Assembly: GCF_030758415.1 (NCBI RefSeq)
Contig: NZ_CP132334.1
Location: forward strand, 2,678,001 to 2,742,000
Direction of reading: 5' to 3'
DNA length: 64,000 nt
DNA from: Parvularcula sp. IMCC14364
GTDB lineage: Bacteria; Pseudomonadota; Alphaproteobacteria; Caulobacterales; Parvularculaceae
Part shown: positions 43,840 to 53,398 of the stretch, piece by piece
How positions within the stretch are numbered: position 1 is the stretch's first letter
Layout of the letters: each line of letters opens with the position of its first letter
Notes under the pieces: generated by a model
What the model was told of the DNA's origin: nothing
Seen by the model: the letters and a program-made list of their open reading frames with translations, nothing else
The model's database searches: none
Position numbers and translations under genes: made by a program

Positions 43840-44631
43840 ATGCATTTAAGCGAAAGCCTGTTCATGTCACCGTCCGATCCTTGTACCTCCTCCGACAGCA
43901 AAGAACAGCCGCGTTCGGCAGCCGCGAAACTCCATGCTGTGCTGGATGAACTGGCAGTCCGGGCGGCAGATAGGGCCACTACGCGCCCTTCTGAAAAGGA
44001 CCCGGCCGACAGTGAGCCCAGCACCGACACTACCGGGCCTGCACAAAAAGCCGCCAAAGGTGAGAAACCGGATGGCCCCAAAGCATCCCTCGGTGCACTT
44101 GTCGAGGCGCTGGATGAGCGCGCCTATGGCATGATGCTCTTACTGCTGGCGCTGCCCTGTTGCCTGCCATTTGTCTACCTGCTGCCCCAGATTGTTGCCT
44201 TGCCAATGCTGGCACTCGCAGCCCAGATGGCAATGGGCAAGGAGGCTCCCTGGCTGCCTGCGGGGCTGGCAAAACGTGAGTTTCAGGTTTCCATGATGAA
44301 AGGCACGGTGAGACGGGCGGAGCGCTATCTCGGCTGGATTGAGCGTGTCACGCACCCGCGCCTGACGGCCCTGTCAGATGGTGTGGGTATGCGGATCACC
44401 GGCGCATTGCTGCTGATTCCCTGCGCCTCCATTCTGGTACCGCTGCCCCTGACCAATTCCACCCCGGGGGTGGGGGTCGCCATAGCGTCTGTCGGCCTGA
44501 TTGAACGTGACGGATTGTTGATTATCCTCGGGCTTCTGATCGGGTTATTGTGGGTTGCTGCTCTGGTCTTTTTCGGCGCAGAAGCAATAAGTTTTGCCAA
44601 GGACTGGCTCCTGGGTCTGGTATCATCATGA
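43840..44631 (+). CDS. Exopolysaccharide synthesis protein ExoD-like
   Basis: ExoD family membrane protein, about 263 residues. The N-terminal 80 residues are polar, rich in Ser, Ala and Lys. Residues from about 85 on hold the family core (LGALVEALDERAYGMMLLLLALP, then LPQIVALPMLALAAQMAMG) and the PLPLTNSTPGVGVAIASVGLIERDG motif; four hydrophobic segments. In Rhizobium ExoD affects exopolysaccharide and alkaline stress. Start ATG 43840 or 43864; neither has a strong ribosome site. It overlaps dsbB by 4 bp. Confidence 0.82.
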   Translation: MHLSESLFMSPSDPCTSSDSKEQPRSAAAKLHAVLDELAVRAADRATTRPSEKDPADSEPSTDTTGPAQKAAKGEKPDGPKASLGALVEALDERAYGMMLLLLALPCCLPFVYLLPQIVALPMLALAAQMAMGKEAPWLPAGLAKREFQVSMMKGTVRRAERYLGWIERVTHPRLTALSDGVGMRITGALLLIPCASILVPLPLTNSTPGVGVAIASVGLIERDGLLIILGLLIGLLWVAALVFFGAEAISFAKDWLLGLVSS

Positions 44632-45176
44632 TGGGCAAGTTTTTCTACCTGCTGACGATCCCTGTACGCGCATTACTCATTTGCGGGCTTGCCAGTGCGG
44701 GATTGCTGGCAGCGGCGCATCTATTCGAGCGTGTGGGTGACCTTCCCCCTTGCGCCCTCTGCCTCGACCAGCGTGAAGTGCACTGGGCGGCCCTTGCCGT
44801 CTTTGTCATCGCGCGCGGGGTCATTGTCGTAACCAATTCCACGCGCGCCCTGACAATCGGGCTCATTGTTATGATACTTGTCTATGGCTACTCCACCTGG
44901 CTCTCCGGATATCATGCTGGTGTCGAGTGGAAATGGTGGCCGGGCCCGGAAACCTGCAGTGCCACGACGGACCTCAGTGGCCCGATCAATCCCCTGGACG
45001 CGCTCGGGGATACAGTCGTGCCGTGTACGGAAGCTGCCTGGAGATTGTTTGGCATCTCCATGGCGGGCTACAACTTTCTGATCTCACTGGGCTTGATGAT
45101 GCTGGCGGCTGCAGGGGCCTGGCGCAACATTGCCTCAGACACGGCCACCCTTGCCGGGCGCGGCTGGAACGCCTAA
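44628..45176 (+). CDS. dsbB: Disulfide bond formation protein B
   Basis: Four-helix inner-membrane quinone reductase that reoxidises DsbA. 182 residues. The first cysteine pair is CALC at 42-45 just after helix 1; the second pair is spaced across the periplasmic loop (ETCSATTDL and TVVPC). The ATG overlaps the ExoD stop. It precedes coq7 and the rhomboid gene, forming a compact envelope/redox cluster. Confidence 0.9.
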   Translation: MMGKFFYLLTIPVRALLICGLASAGLLAAAHLFERVGDLPPCALCLDQREVHWAALAVFVIARGVIVVTNSTRALTIGLIVMILVYGYSTWLSGYHAGVEWKWWPGPETCSATTDLSGPINPLDALGDTVVPCTEAAWRLFGISMAGYNFLISLGLMMLAAAGAWRNIASDTATLAGRGWNA

Positions 45177-45185
45177 GTCTTGTCT

Positions 45186-45749
45186 ATGAGCAAGGCAACT
45201 TTCATCAATGCCCACCGCCCCGGCGCACGCGAGAAGCGGCTGCAGGAGATGCTGCGCGTTGACCACGCAGGCGAATATGGCGCGGTGCAGATATATAAGG
45301 GGCAGCGCGCCGTCTTTGACCGCCTGCCACACAAGGCCCGCCTCTCAAACCTGCTCAAGGAGATGGAAGAAAGCGAGCAGAAGCATCTCAGTGCTTTTGA
45401 CGACCTGCTTGCTGATAACAGAGCCCGCCCAACAGTCTTCGCTCCCATCTGGAACGTCGCCGGCTTCGCACTGGGCGCCGGCACAGCCCTGATGGGCGAG
45501 AAAGCTGCCATGGCCTGCACCTCCGCTGTCGAGGAAGTCATCGAGCAGCACTATGCTGAACAGGCTGAAGAGCTCGGCGACACGGAACCTGAGTTGCGCG
45601 ATACCATCCTTGAATTTCGCGAAGACGAACTGGAGCACAAAGATACAGCGCTTGAAGAAGGGGCGGAAGATGCACCCGGCTACAGCCTGCTGAAAGGTGC
45701 AATTCAGGCAGGCTGTCATCTCGCTATCCGGCTGAGTGAGAAAGTGTGA
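45186..45749 (+). CDS. coq7: 5-demethoxyubiquinol hydroxylase, Coq7 family
   Basis: Di-iron monooxygenase that adds the C6 hydroxyl in ubiquinone synthesis. 187 residues. Ferritin-like helices with iron-ligand motifs MLRVDHAGEYGAV, EESEQKHL, AVEEVIEQHYAEQ and REDELEHKDTALE. The ATG at 45186 is in frame two codons after a TTG. It is 9 bp after dsbB and overlaps the rhomboid gene by 4 bp. It complements Coq4 and UbiA in the window. Confidence 0.94.
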   Translation: MSKATFINAHRPGAREKRLQEMLRVDHAGEYGAVQIYKGQRAVFDRLPHKARLSNLLKEMEESEQKHLSAFDDLLADNRARPTVFAPIWNVAGFALGAGTALMGEKAAMACTSAVEEVIEQHYAEQAEELGDTEPELRDTILEFREDELEHKDTALEEGAEDAPGYSLLKGAIQAGCHLAIRLSEKV

Positions 45750-46435
45750 GCAGCGCACCTGACAGGATTGATACATCCGTCCGCCCCCCAACGATTGGCG
45801 ATGTACCAAAAGCACTGTGGATGCTCATCGCCATCATGGCCGTCATTGAACTTTTCCTGACAGGTGCGGACCAGGGACTGGTGGGCACCCCGGACTGGCG
45901 AGGCTTTGCGTTTCTCTATGGTGCTTTTTGGGATCCACTGACCACCGGTGCCGCAGAGCCGGTCTTCTCGCTACAACCCTATACCATGTATCTCACCCAT
46001 GCCCTTCTGCATGCAGATCTCTTTCACCTGCTGATGAACAGTGTAATTCTCCTTTCTATCGGCAAGCTCATCGCTGAACAGGCGGGTGTGAATGCGATGC
46101 TTTTATTGTTCGTGGTCTGCGCGATCGGGGGCGGCATCGGTTTTGCCCTGCTCGCAGATACGAATATCCCCGCGATTGGTGCCTCGGGCGCCGTATTTGG
46201 CTTTCTTGCAGTGTGGCAATACTGGGATGGCGTCATCCGCCGCGCCCGTGGTCTGTCGCTCAAGCCCGTGTTCCAGACCATCGCCGGGCTCATTATCCTG
46301 AACATCGTTCTGGCGCTGTGGATGCAGGGCGGCCTTGCCTGGCAGGCACATCTCGGCGGATTTATCGCCGGGCTCGCCATGGGCCCGGTCATGACACATT
46401 ACGCACGGCAAAATACAGCGCACCGTCAGAGCTGA
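45746..46435 (+). CDS. Rhomboid-family intramembrane serine protease
   Basis: Six-helix protease that cleaves membrane helices. 229 residues. Catalytic Ser 147 in GASGAVFG and His 202 in AHLGGFIAG; the HADLFHLLMNS segment supplies the oxyanion-side His and Asn. GTG start at 45746 overlapping coq7. The substrate is unknown. Confidence 0.92.
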   Translation: MSSAPDRIDTSVRPPTIGDVPKALWMLIAIMAVIELFLTGADQGLVGTPDWRGFAFLYGAFWDPLTTGAAEPVFSLQPYTMYLTHALLHADLFHLLMNSVILLSIGKLIAEQAGVNAMLLLFVVCAIGGGIGFALLADTNIPAIGASGAVFGFLAVWQYWDGVIRRARGLSLKPVFQTIAGLIILNIVLALWMQGGLAWQAHLGGFIAGLAMGPVMTHYARQNTAHRQS

Positions 46436-46515
46436 TCCGGCCTGACAGGCCCCTGCCGGAATGATATAGTTCAATCAACAAACACACGCGGCCAAAGCCG
46501 CATGAGAGGGACATC

Positions 46516-49368
46516 ATGAAGCTGAAACACCTGTTATTACTGGGCACCATGGCCGCACTGACGGCCTGTGAGAATACACCTGTTAGCACACAGACAAACA
46601 CTGCAGCCGCAACTGCTGCAGATAAATTCGAGCTTGATTACGAAAAATTCACGCTGGACAATGGCCTGGAAGTCATTCTCCACCGTGATACATCGGACCC
46701 GATTGTGGCCGTGACCACAGTCATCCATGCGGGCTCAAACCGTGAAAAACCGGGTCGCACCGGGTTTGCGCATTTCTTCGAGCATATGGCCTTCAATGAT
46801 TCCGAAAACGTGCCGCGCGGCTGGAACCGCAAGGCAATCCCGGACTGGGGCGGTCAGCGCAATGGCGGCACCTGGAGCGATGGCACCATTTATTATGAAG
46901 TGGTGCCCAAAGACGCTTTTGACAAAATCCTCTGGATCGACTCAGACCGCCTCGGCTATATGATAAACACAGTCACACAGGCAGCCCTTGATGCTGAAAT
47001 TCAGGTCGTCAAGAACGAGAAACGCCAGCGTTATGACAATGCGCCTTACGGCTACACAACCGAAGTAATCCGCAAAAACCTTTATCCGGAAGGTCACCCA
47101 TATAGCTGGACCACGATCGGGCTGTTGCCGGACCTACAGGCCGCCACGCTTGAAGACCTGAAAGAGTTCTACACAGAGTATTATGGCGCCGCCAATGCGA
47201 CTTTGGTCATCGCCGGAGATATTGACCTCGAAGAGACCACGGAAAAAGTGGCGCGCTGGTTTGGTGAAATTCGCCGCGGACCGGATGTCGCGCCGCTTGA
47301 GCCGATGCCAGCCAATCTCACCGAGACAAAGACGCTCTGGTTTGAAGACAACTTCGCCCGTCTGCCGGAATTGCGCATCACCATCCCCACTGTCGAAGAT
47401 TACCATCCGGATGCTTTGGCCCTGAATGTTCTCGGCCAGATTCTGGGAGGCAGCAAGAATTCACCGCTCTATCGCGAAATCGTGGACACCCGAAAACTGG
47501 CCCCGAATGTCAGCAGCTATTCCAGCGTTGACGAAATCGCCGGCACCTTCACCATCCGTGTGCGTGGCAAGGCAGATACTGATCTTGATGATGTGATGGA
47601 TGGCATTGAAACGGCACTGGCTGATTTCGAGGCCAATGGCGTTGACCCGAAAGACCTGCAGCGCATCAAGGCAGAACAGGAAACCATTCTGTATTCCGGT
47701 CTGTCTACGGTGCTTGGTAAATCCAACACCATGGCCATCGACAATGAATTTGCGGGCGATCCGGCCTATGCCATCAAACAGGCCGAATTGCTCACTGCCG
47801 TCACGGCAGAGGATGTCATGCGGGTGTATGACACATATATCGATGACAAACCTGCCGTCATCACAAGCTTTGTGCCGAAAGGAAAAGCTGACCTGGCCAT
47901 TGAGGGCTCAGCGCTCGCAGAGGTTTTCATTGAAGAAGTGAAGGCCGACAATGCCAGCGAGAACGTCACGCGCGGCGAAATTGGTGATTATGAGAAAACC
48001 CCGAGCAAATATGACCGCTCTGAGCCTCCCTTTGGTGAACTGCCGCTCGTCAGTATGCCCGATGTCTGGGAAGCCAGCTTTGGCGACGGGATTCGCGTGC
48101 TTGGCATAGAGAACAGTGAAACGCCGCTGGTCACTTTCGATATCACAATCAATGGCGGCGGCAGCCTTGATCCGCTGGCGCAGAAAGGCGTCTCCAGCCT
48201 GCTGGCGCGCCTCATGAATGAAGGCACGGCAACCCGCACAGCCGCCGAGCTCGAACAGGCGATTGGCCTGCTTGGCTCCGGCATTTCTGTCAGTGCGTCT
48301 GCGGAGGAGGTGACTATCTCTGCCACGTCCCTCGCCCGTAATTTTGAAGATACAGTCGCGCTGGTTGAAGAAATTCTTGCCCAGCCGCGCTGGGAAGAAG
48401 CGGATTTCGAGCGCGTAAAATCCGCCGCCCTGACTGCCATCACGGGGCGCGAAGCCAACCCGAATGCGATTGCCTCCTTGTCATTCAACAAGCTCATCTA
48501 TGGCGATGCCCATCCGCTTGGTTTGCCAACAGACGGCACGGCAGAGACTGTCAGCACCCTGACTCTGACTGATTTGCAGGATCATTATGCACGTATGAAG
48601 ACCATGAGCCCGCGCATTCACATCGCCGGTGCAGTCTCGCAGGCCAGGGCAGAAGCAGCCTTTGCTACTTTCGCGGATGATTTTGCCGCCCCGGACCAAC
48701 CAGTGCCCACCTATGATATTCCGGAGCAGAACACAGACGGCACAACATATTTCATTGATGTGCCGGGCTCCAAGCAGAGTGTCCTTTATATTGGCAAGCT
48801 GACTGTGCCAACGGCCCATCCTGACTTTAATAAAATTCAGTTCACAAACGAAAAACTGGGCGGCGGCATCAGTGGTGATCTGGCGCAAACACTGCGGATC
48901 GAAAAAGGCTATACCTATGGCGCCTATTCCTCCATCGGCAATGGTCTGACGGCGCGCCCGTTCATCGCCGGCACCAGCGTGCGGGCGAATGCCACCAAGG
49001 ATTCACTGATGATCATCGAAGACATGATCTCATCCTATGGTGAAACCTTTACACAGGCTGATGTGGAAACCACACAGTCCAAGCTGATCAAGGAAAACAC
49101 CCGCGCCTTTGAAAGCCTGAACGCGAAACTCGGCACGCTGCGCCAGATTTCGAAATATGGCAAAAGCAATACCTATGTGGAGGATGAACAGCAGGAGCTC
49201 ATCAGTATGCAACTTGATGATTTCCGCAAGATCGCCGCAACATATCTCGACGAAGAGGAAATGATTTATCTAGTTGTCGGCGACAAGGAGACCCAGTTCG
49301 GACCGGTGACTGAATTTGCTACTGGCGACGTGATTGAGCTGGATATCTATGGAGAGCGGGTGGAGTAA
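46516..49368 (+). CDS. M16 family zinc peptidase, lipoprotein
   Basis: A 950-residue pitrilysin-type protease with two M16 halves. Signal sequence with lipobox LTAC. The inverted zinc motif HFFEH (His 86, Glu 89, His 90 in GFAHFFEHMAF) with the distal Glu in NEKRQ is intact in the first half; the second half (from about residue 510) lacks the motif and is structural, as usual. GAGAGGG precedes the ATG. Predicted to degrade peptides in the periplasm or at the outer membrane. Confidence 0.93.
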   Translation: MKLKHLLLLGTMAALTACENTPVSTQTNTAAATAADKFELDYEKFTLDNGLEVILHRDTSDPIVAVTTVIHAGSNREKPGRTGFAHFFEHMAFNDSENVPRGWNRKAIPDWGGQRNGGTWSDGTIYYEVVPKDAFDKILWIDSDRLGYMINTVTQAALDAEIQVVKNEKRQRYDNAPYGYTTEVIRKNLYPEGHPYSWTTIGLLPDLQAATLEDLKEFYTEYYGAANATLVIAGDIDLEETTEKVARWFGEIRRGPDVAPLEPMPANLTETKTLWFEDNFARLPELRITIPTVEDYHPDALALNVLGQILGGSKNSPLYREIVDTRKLAPNVSSYSSVDEIAGTFTIRVRGKADTDLDDVMDGIETALADFEANGVDPKDLQRIKAEQETILYSGLSTVLGKSNTMAIDNEFAGDPAYAIKQAELLTAVTAEDVMRVYDTYIDDKPAVITSFVPKGKADLAIEGSALAEVFIEEVKADNASENVTRGEIGDYEKTPSKYDRSEPPFGELPLVSMPDVWEASFGDGIRVLGIENSETPLVTFDITINGGGSLDPLAQKGVSSLLARLMNEGTATRTAAELEQAIGLLGSGISVSASAEEVTISATSLARNFEDTVALVEEILAQPRWEEADFERVKSAALTAITGREANPNAIASLSFNKLIYGDAHPLGLPTDGTAETVSTLTLTDLQDHYARMKTMSPRIHIAGAVSQARAEAAFATFADDFAAPDQPVPTYDIPEQNTDGTTYFIDVPGSKQSVLYIGKLTVPTAHPDFNKIQFTNEKLGGGISGDLAQTLRIEKGYTYGAYSSIGNGLTARPFIAGTSVRANATKDSLMIIEDMISSYGETFTQADVETTQSKLIKENTRAFESLNAKLGTLRQISKYGKSNTYVEDEQQELISMQLDDFRKIAATYLDEEEMIYLVVGDKETQFGPVTEFATGDVIELDIYGERVE

Positions 49369-49376
49369 TCTCCTCT

Positions 49377-49413
49377 GGTCATCCCGGCTCGTGTGAAAGG
49401 GGCCGGGATGACC
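49377..49413. repeat. Perfect 12-bp inverted repeat after the M16 gene
   Basis: GGTCATCCCGGC and GCCGGGATGACC flank a 13-nt loop. No T run follows, so it is more likely a REP-like element or mRNA 3' stabiliser than a terminator. Confidence 0.7.
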
Positions 49414-49510
49414 GATTGAACACAGGATCGCACTGCCACGCGCATTAGACATCACCGGAAGGCAGCGATATGAGTGACCTCTTCAGGCAAGACAAAAAGA
49501 GGAAACCAGA

Positions 49511-49888
49511 ATGTTCAGTCACTTGATGATCGGCGTAAAGAATCTCGAAGAATCAAAAACTTTTTATGATGCGGCGCTTGGGGCACTTGGGATCAAACCC
49601 GGCCGCGTAGACCCGAAAGGGCGCGCCATGTATATCCACAATGGCAACATTTTCATGCTGTCAGAACCAATCGACGGCAAGGAAGCCTGCGGCGCCAATG
49701 GCGGCACCATCGGTTTCGCCGCGGCCACGCCCGAAGAAGCAGATGCTTTTCATAAGGCTGGTCTTCAAAATGGCGGTACAGCCATTGAGGACGCGCCCGG
49801 CTGGCGAGAAAATAATGACCTCAAACTTTATCTGGCTTACTTGCGCGACCCTGCTGGCAACAAGATCTGCGCCATGTGCCGCGGCTGA
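49511..49888 (+). CDS. VOC (glyoxalase/bleomycin-resistance) superfamily protein
   Basis: A 125-residue single-domain VOC protein with the paired beta-alpha-beta-beta-beta modules: MFSHLMIGVKNLEESKTFYDAAL, and the C-terminal LKLYLAYLRDPAGNKICAM. A metal His lies at position 4 of the first module; whether the site is complete cannot be told. Function not predictable. GAGGAAACCAG precedes the ATG. Confidence 0.85.
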   Translation: MFSHLMIGVKNLEESKTFYDAALGALGIKPGRVDPKGRAMYIHNGNIFMLSEPIDGKEACGANGGTIGFAAATPEEADAFHKAGLQNGGTAIEDAPGWRENNDLKLYLAYLRDPAGNKICAMCRG

Positions 49889-50052
49889 TACGCATCTTCC
49901 TTCCAGGCCTCGGGACCATCAGCAAGATTGTCATCCGGGGCCTGACTTCCTTTTCATCCCTGTTACTTTTATCTGAGCTTTCCTGGGCATTCCTGAATGA
50001 TGCCCGATGACGCCCGGCGCGCCTCTCCAGAACGGCTATCACAACTTTATAA

Positions 50053-50081
50053 TTGACTTTGTTTTCTTTTTGTTCTATGTT
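50053..50081 (+). promoter_or_regulatory. SOS-type promoter (LexA box with one mismatch)
   Basis: TTGACT (50053-50058), 17 bp, TATGTT (50076-50081). The spacer holds GTTT-N7-GTTC (50061-50075), one base off the alphaproteobacterial LexA box GTTC-N7-GTTC. The layout superimposes exactly on the promoter at 62861-62889. Confidence 0.6.
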
Positions 50082-50107
50082 TCGATCGGAGGAACAGGTC
50101 AATCATC

Positions 50108-50341
50108 ATGTCTTTCATTTTTTCAGTTTCCGCCCTTTTGCGCCTTGGCCGCACCTGTCGCCATGGATGCGGCCATCCCGTGATGACGATCGGGAACCAG
50201 TGCCGGAAACTATGCCGAAAAACGTGGCAAATCATATCACGCACCCGGCTGGCCTCACTTCTGGCAGAGTTGGACTCTGGCCTTGTCCATGATAAACTCT
50301 CCCCAGCGTCAGGGCCGCGCGGCGCCTGCCCAAATTCTTAA
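50108..50341 (+). CDS. Possible SOS-controlled small protein (77 aa)
   Basis: Short ORF with hydrophobic start (MSFIFSVSALLRLG) followed by a His/Cys-rich basic stretch (RTCRHGCGHP) and a helical, Leu-rich C-terminal half. Family not recognised. It follows the SOS-type promoter at 50053 by 27 bp; GGAGGA lies 14 nt before the ATG, farther than usual. Small SOS-induced membrane proteins that halt division (SidA, DidA in Caulobacter) are known, but no sequence match was seen. It is the only ORF explaining this 470-bp gap between the VOC and M2 genes. Confidence 0.4.
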   Translation: MSFIFSVSALLRLGRTCRHGCGHPVMTIGNQCRKLCRKTWQIISRTRLASLLAELDSGLVHDKLSPASGPRGACPNS

Positions 50342-50360
50342 AAGAATAATGAGGGATATC

Positions 50361-52226
50361 ATGATTTCCACCAAAAGACTGACCGGCGCAAGCCTTGCCG
50401 GTGCTTCACTGTTTGTACTTTCAGCCTGTGGGGGCACAACTGAGGCCCCGATTGAGAATCCACCTGCGCCAGCCGTTGAAGAAGAGGCTGGCCCAACAGT
50501 TGCGGATGTGCGCGCCTTTATCAACGAAGCAGAAGCTGAGCTTGATGTGTTGTTTGCCCGTTCGGCTGACGTCAACTGGGCTTATGCGACGGACATCAAC
50601 GAGGAAAACGAAATTGCTGTTTCGGAAGACAGCGCCATCCTGACCGAGAAGATGGTAGAACTGGCCAACGAAACCAAGAAATTCCAGGGCCTTGATCTGC
50701 CCGCTGACTTGCAGCGCAAGGTCGATATCCTGCGTGGTGGCATCACTATTCCTGCACCGTCAACAGACGGGGCGGCCACGGAACTTGCCAATATCAACAC
50801 CGCCCTCAGTTCAGCCTATTCTACTGGCAAGATCGACTTTGAGGGCGAAACCGTCCCGCAGAATGAGACCGAACTCCTGATGCGCAACCTGCGCGATGCG
50901 GACCAGCTGGAAGAAGTCTGGACCAAATGGCGCGCCGAAGCCAAAGCCAGCAAAGCCAGCTACACCCGTATGGTCGAAATCGCCAATGCGGGCGCACGTG
51001 AGCTTGGTTATGCCGATGTGGGGCAGATGTGGCGCTCCGGCTATGATATGGACCCGGACGCTTTTGCCGCAGAGACCGACCGCCTCTGGGGGCAGGTTGA
51101 ACCCCTCTATGAAAATCTCCAGTGCCACGTAAAATATAAACTGAATGAGCAGTATGGAGACGATGTTGTACCGCTTGATGAGCCCATCCGGGCAGATCTA
51201 CTGGGCAATATGTGGGCCCAGCAATGGGGCTCACTTTACGATATCGTAAAGCCGCAAAGCACCGGCGGCAGTTCTACCGTTGATCTTGATGCCCTGCTGG
51301 CAGAGAACGATTACACACCGATCAGGATGGTTGAAGCCGGAGAGGAATTCTTCTCCTCGCTTGGTTTCGCGCCCTTGCCGGAGACCTTCTGGGAGCGTTC
51401 CCAGTTTGTGAAGCCGGATGACCGCGAGGTTGTCTGCCACGCCTCGGCCTGGAACCTTGATAACCAGGAAGATATCCGTATCAAGATGTGTATCAATGTG
51501 GATGGCGAAGACTTCCGCACCATTCACCACGAGCTTGGACACAATTATTATCAGCGCGCCTACAAGGACCAGCCTCTCCTGTTCAAGAACGGCGCCCATG
51601 ACGGATTCCACGAAGCGATTGGTGACATGATTGCGCTGTCCATCACGCCGGAATATCTCCAGCAGATCGGCCTTTTATCGGCAGACGACGTGCCCGGCGC
51701 GGATGGCGATATCGAGTTGCTGATGCAACAGGCGCTGGAAAAAATTGCCTTCCTGCCTTTCGGCCTTCTGGTCGACAAATGGCGCTGGCAGGTTTTCTCC
51801 GGTGAGTTGACGCCCGACACATACAATGACGGCTGGTGGTCACTGCGCGAGCAGTATCAGGGCATCCGCCCCCCCAATGACCGCCCGGCAGACGCCTTCG
51901 ACCCGGGTTCCAAATATCATGTCCCGAATAATGTGCCGTACACACGCTACTTCCTAGCACATATATTGCAGTTCCAGTTCTACAAGGCCGCCTGTGACCA
52001 GATCGGCTGGGAGGGACCATTACACCGCTGCTCGTTTTATGGTCAGAAAGAGATGGGCGAGCGCTTCAACGCCATGCTCGAAATGGGTCAGGCCCAACCA
52101 TGGCCTGACACGCTGGAACTCTTTACCGGCACCAGAGAAATGGATGGGTCCGCTATTCTCTCCTACTTCCAGCCATTGCTGGAATATCTGGAAGAAGAAA
52201 ATCAAGGCCGCCAATGCGGCTGGTAA
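50361..52226 (+). CDS. M2 family peptidyl-dipeptidase (ACE-like), lipoprotein
   Basis: A 621-residue zinc dipeptidyl carboxypeptidase related to angiotensin-converting enzyme. Signal with lipobox LSAC, so envelope-located. The HExxH motif is His 390, Glu 391, His 394 in HHELGHN, and the third ligand Glu 418 lies 24 residues later in HEAIGD, exactly as in M2 peptidases. GAGGG lies before the ATG at 50361. Such enzymes release dipeptides from peptide C-termini and may feed peptide uptake. No neighbour suggests a specific role. Confidence 0.93.
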   Translation: MISTKRLTGASLAGASLFVLSACGGTTEAPIENPPAPAVEEEAGPTVADVRAFINEAEAELDVLFARSADVNWAYATDINEENEIAVSEDSAILTEKMVELANETKKFQGLDLPADLQRKVDILRGGITIPAPSTDGAATELANINTALSSAYSTGKIDFEGETVPQNETELLMRNLRDADQLEEVWTKWRAEAKASKASYTRMVEIANAGARELGYADVGQMWRSGYDMDPDAFAAETDRLWGQVEPLYENLQCHVKYKLNEQYGDDVVPLDEPIRADLLGNMWAQQWGSLYDIVKPQSTGGSSTVDLDALLAENDYTPIRMVEAGEEFFSSLGFAPLPETFWERSQFVKPDDREVVCHASAWNLDNQEDIRIKMCINVDGEDFRTIHHELGHNYYQRAYKDQPLLFKNGAHDGFHEAIGDMIALSITPEYLQQIGLLSADDVPGADGDIELLMQQALEKIAFLPFGLLVDKWRWQVFSGELTPDTYNDGWWSLREQYQGIRPPNDRPADAFDPGSKYHVPNNVPYTRYFLAHILQFQFYKAACDQIGWEGPLHRCSFYGQKEMGERFNAMLEMGQAQPWPDTLELFTGTREMDGSAILSYFQPLLEYLEEENQGRQCGW

Positions 52227-52381
52227 GAGCAGCTGGTAGCCCTGAGGCGGTAACCTGCTGTTAACAGCCCTTGCTGACAGGTTAATCAGCACACATCTTT
52301 AGTCACCATAACCGGTCGATGCGGTCGGTTATGGTGAAGATATATTAAGCCTATCACGTCATAGTTGCCCGAAAAGGCTGG

Positions 52382-53398
52382 ATGAGTGTGTTGGCGTCTT
52401 TCTTGAAACCCGGACTTTTTCGTCTCCTGCTGGCAACAGCGGTTGTGATCAGCCATGTCTCGAATCTTGAGATCGGCCGCCCCGCTGTAATGATCTTTTT
52501 CATCCTGAGTGGCTACTGGGTCGCCCGGATGTATGACAAAAAATATGCGGCAGCACCAAACACGCTGCGTATATTTTACCTCTCACGAGCCTTGCGCATC
52601 TGGCCACTTTATGCCGCCTGCCTCATATTGACTGTTACCGTATTCTCACTGTCAAATATCAACATACATGATATTCACGCCAGCAGCTTTATGCTGCTGG
52701 GAATAGCCAGTACCGGGCATGACCCGCTGGGCGTCTCCTGGTCTCTCGATATCGAGATGCAATTCTATCTTCTGCTTCCGCTGCTACTGGGCCTTTTCAG
52801 CTGGGCGGACCAGCACGCCAGCGGGCAGATGAAACTCCAGGGCATCCTGTTTGCGGCCTTCCTGTGGGGCTGGTATCTGCAACTGGAATTCGGCATCTGG
52901 ACAGTCCTGTCCTATCTGCCTGCATTTGCTGCCGGTATATTCCTTGCACGATCAAAGTACCTGCCATCGATCCATACAGCGATGAGGTCAGCCATCGCCT
53001 TTGTTGCTATTGGTCTGATTGCAGCATTCATTCCCCTGACGCAGGTCTTTTTGCTCAAGGATGCCGCGACACCCTTCCCGGAAGACTGGTTCGGGATGCT
53101 ATGGGCCAGTACACTTATCCCCTTCATAGCTTTCAGCGTACAACAGAAAAGCGCGCAGCTTGACCGCCATCTCGGCAACATCTCTTATGCCTTGTACCTT
53201 ATACACTGGCCTGTCCTCCTGCTCACACAAAGTTTTCTGGCAGCACCGCTTGGCAATGGCTGGAAGACAGCCGCCCTTTTATTCAGCGCCATAACCAGCC
53301 TGCTTGTGTACAGACTTCTTGATATACCTTTAGAAAAGTTACGCCATCGCCTCGTTGAACATCAGCAACAAAGCCATGGAAAGAAGGTGCCGGCATGA
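52382..53398 (+). CDS. Acyltransferase family 3 (OafA/YrhL type)
   Basis: A 338-residue polytopic membrane acyltransferase with about ten hydrophobic segments. Typical are the PAVMIFFILSGYWVARMY segment and SRALRIWPLYAACL; the conserved early His may be in VVISHVSN. Such enzymes acylate sugars of surface polysaccharides or lipids. It overlaps the following fusion gene by 4 bp (ATGA at 53395-53398), so the two are made together and probably act in one pathway. Confidence 0.88.
   Translation: MSVLASFLKPGLFRLLLATAVVISHVSNLEIGRPAVMIFFILSGYWVARMYDKKYAAAPNTLRIFYLSRALRIWPLYAACLILTVTVFSLSNINIHDIHASSFMLLGIASTGHDPLGVSWSLDIEMQFYLLLPLLLGLFSWADQHASGQMKLQGILFAAFLWGWYLQLEFGIWTVLSYLPAFAAGIFLARSKYLPSIHTAMRSAIAFVAIGLIAAFIPLTQVFLLKDAATPFPEDWFGMLWASTLIPFIAFSVQQKSAQLDRHLGNISYALYLIHWPVLLLTQSFLAAPLGNGWKTAALLFSAITSLLVYRLLDIPLEKLRHRLVEHQQQSHGKKVPA

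Noticed and set aside
49821-50102. 93-residue minus-strand ORF overlapping the VOC gene and the SOS-type promoter
   Set aside because: No ribosome site or protein-like features, highly basic shadow composition.
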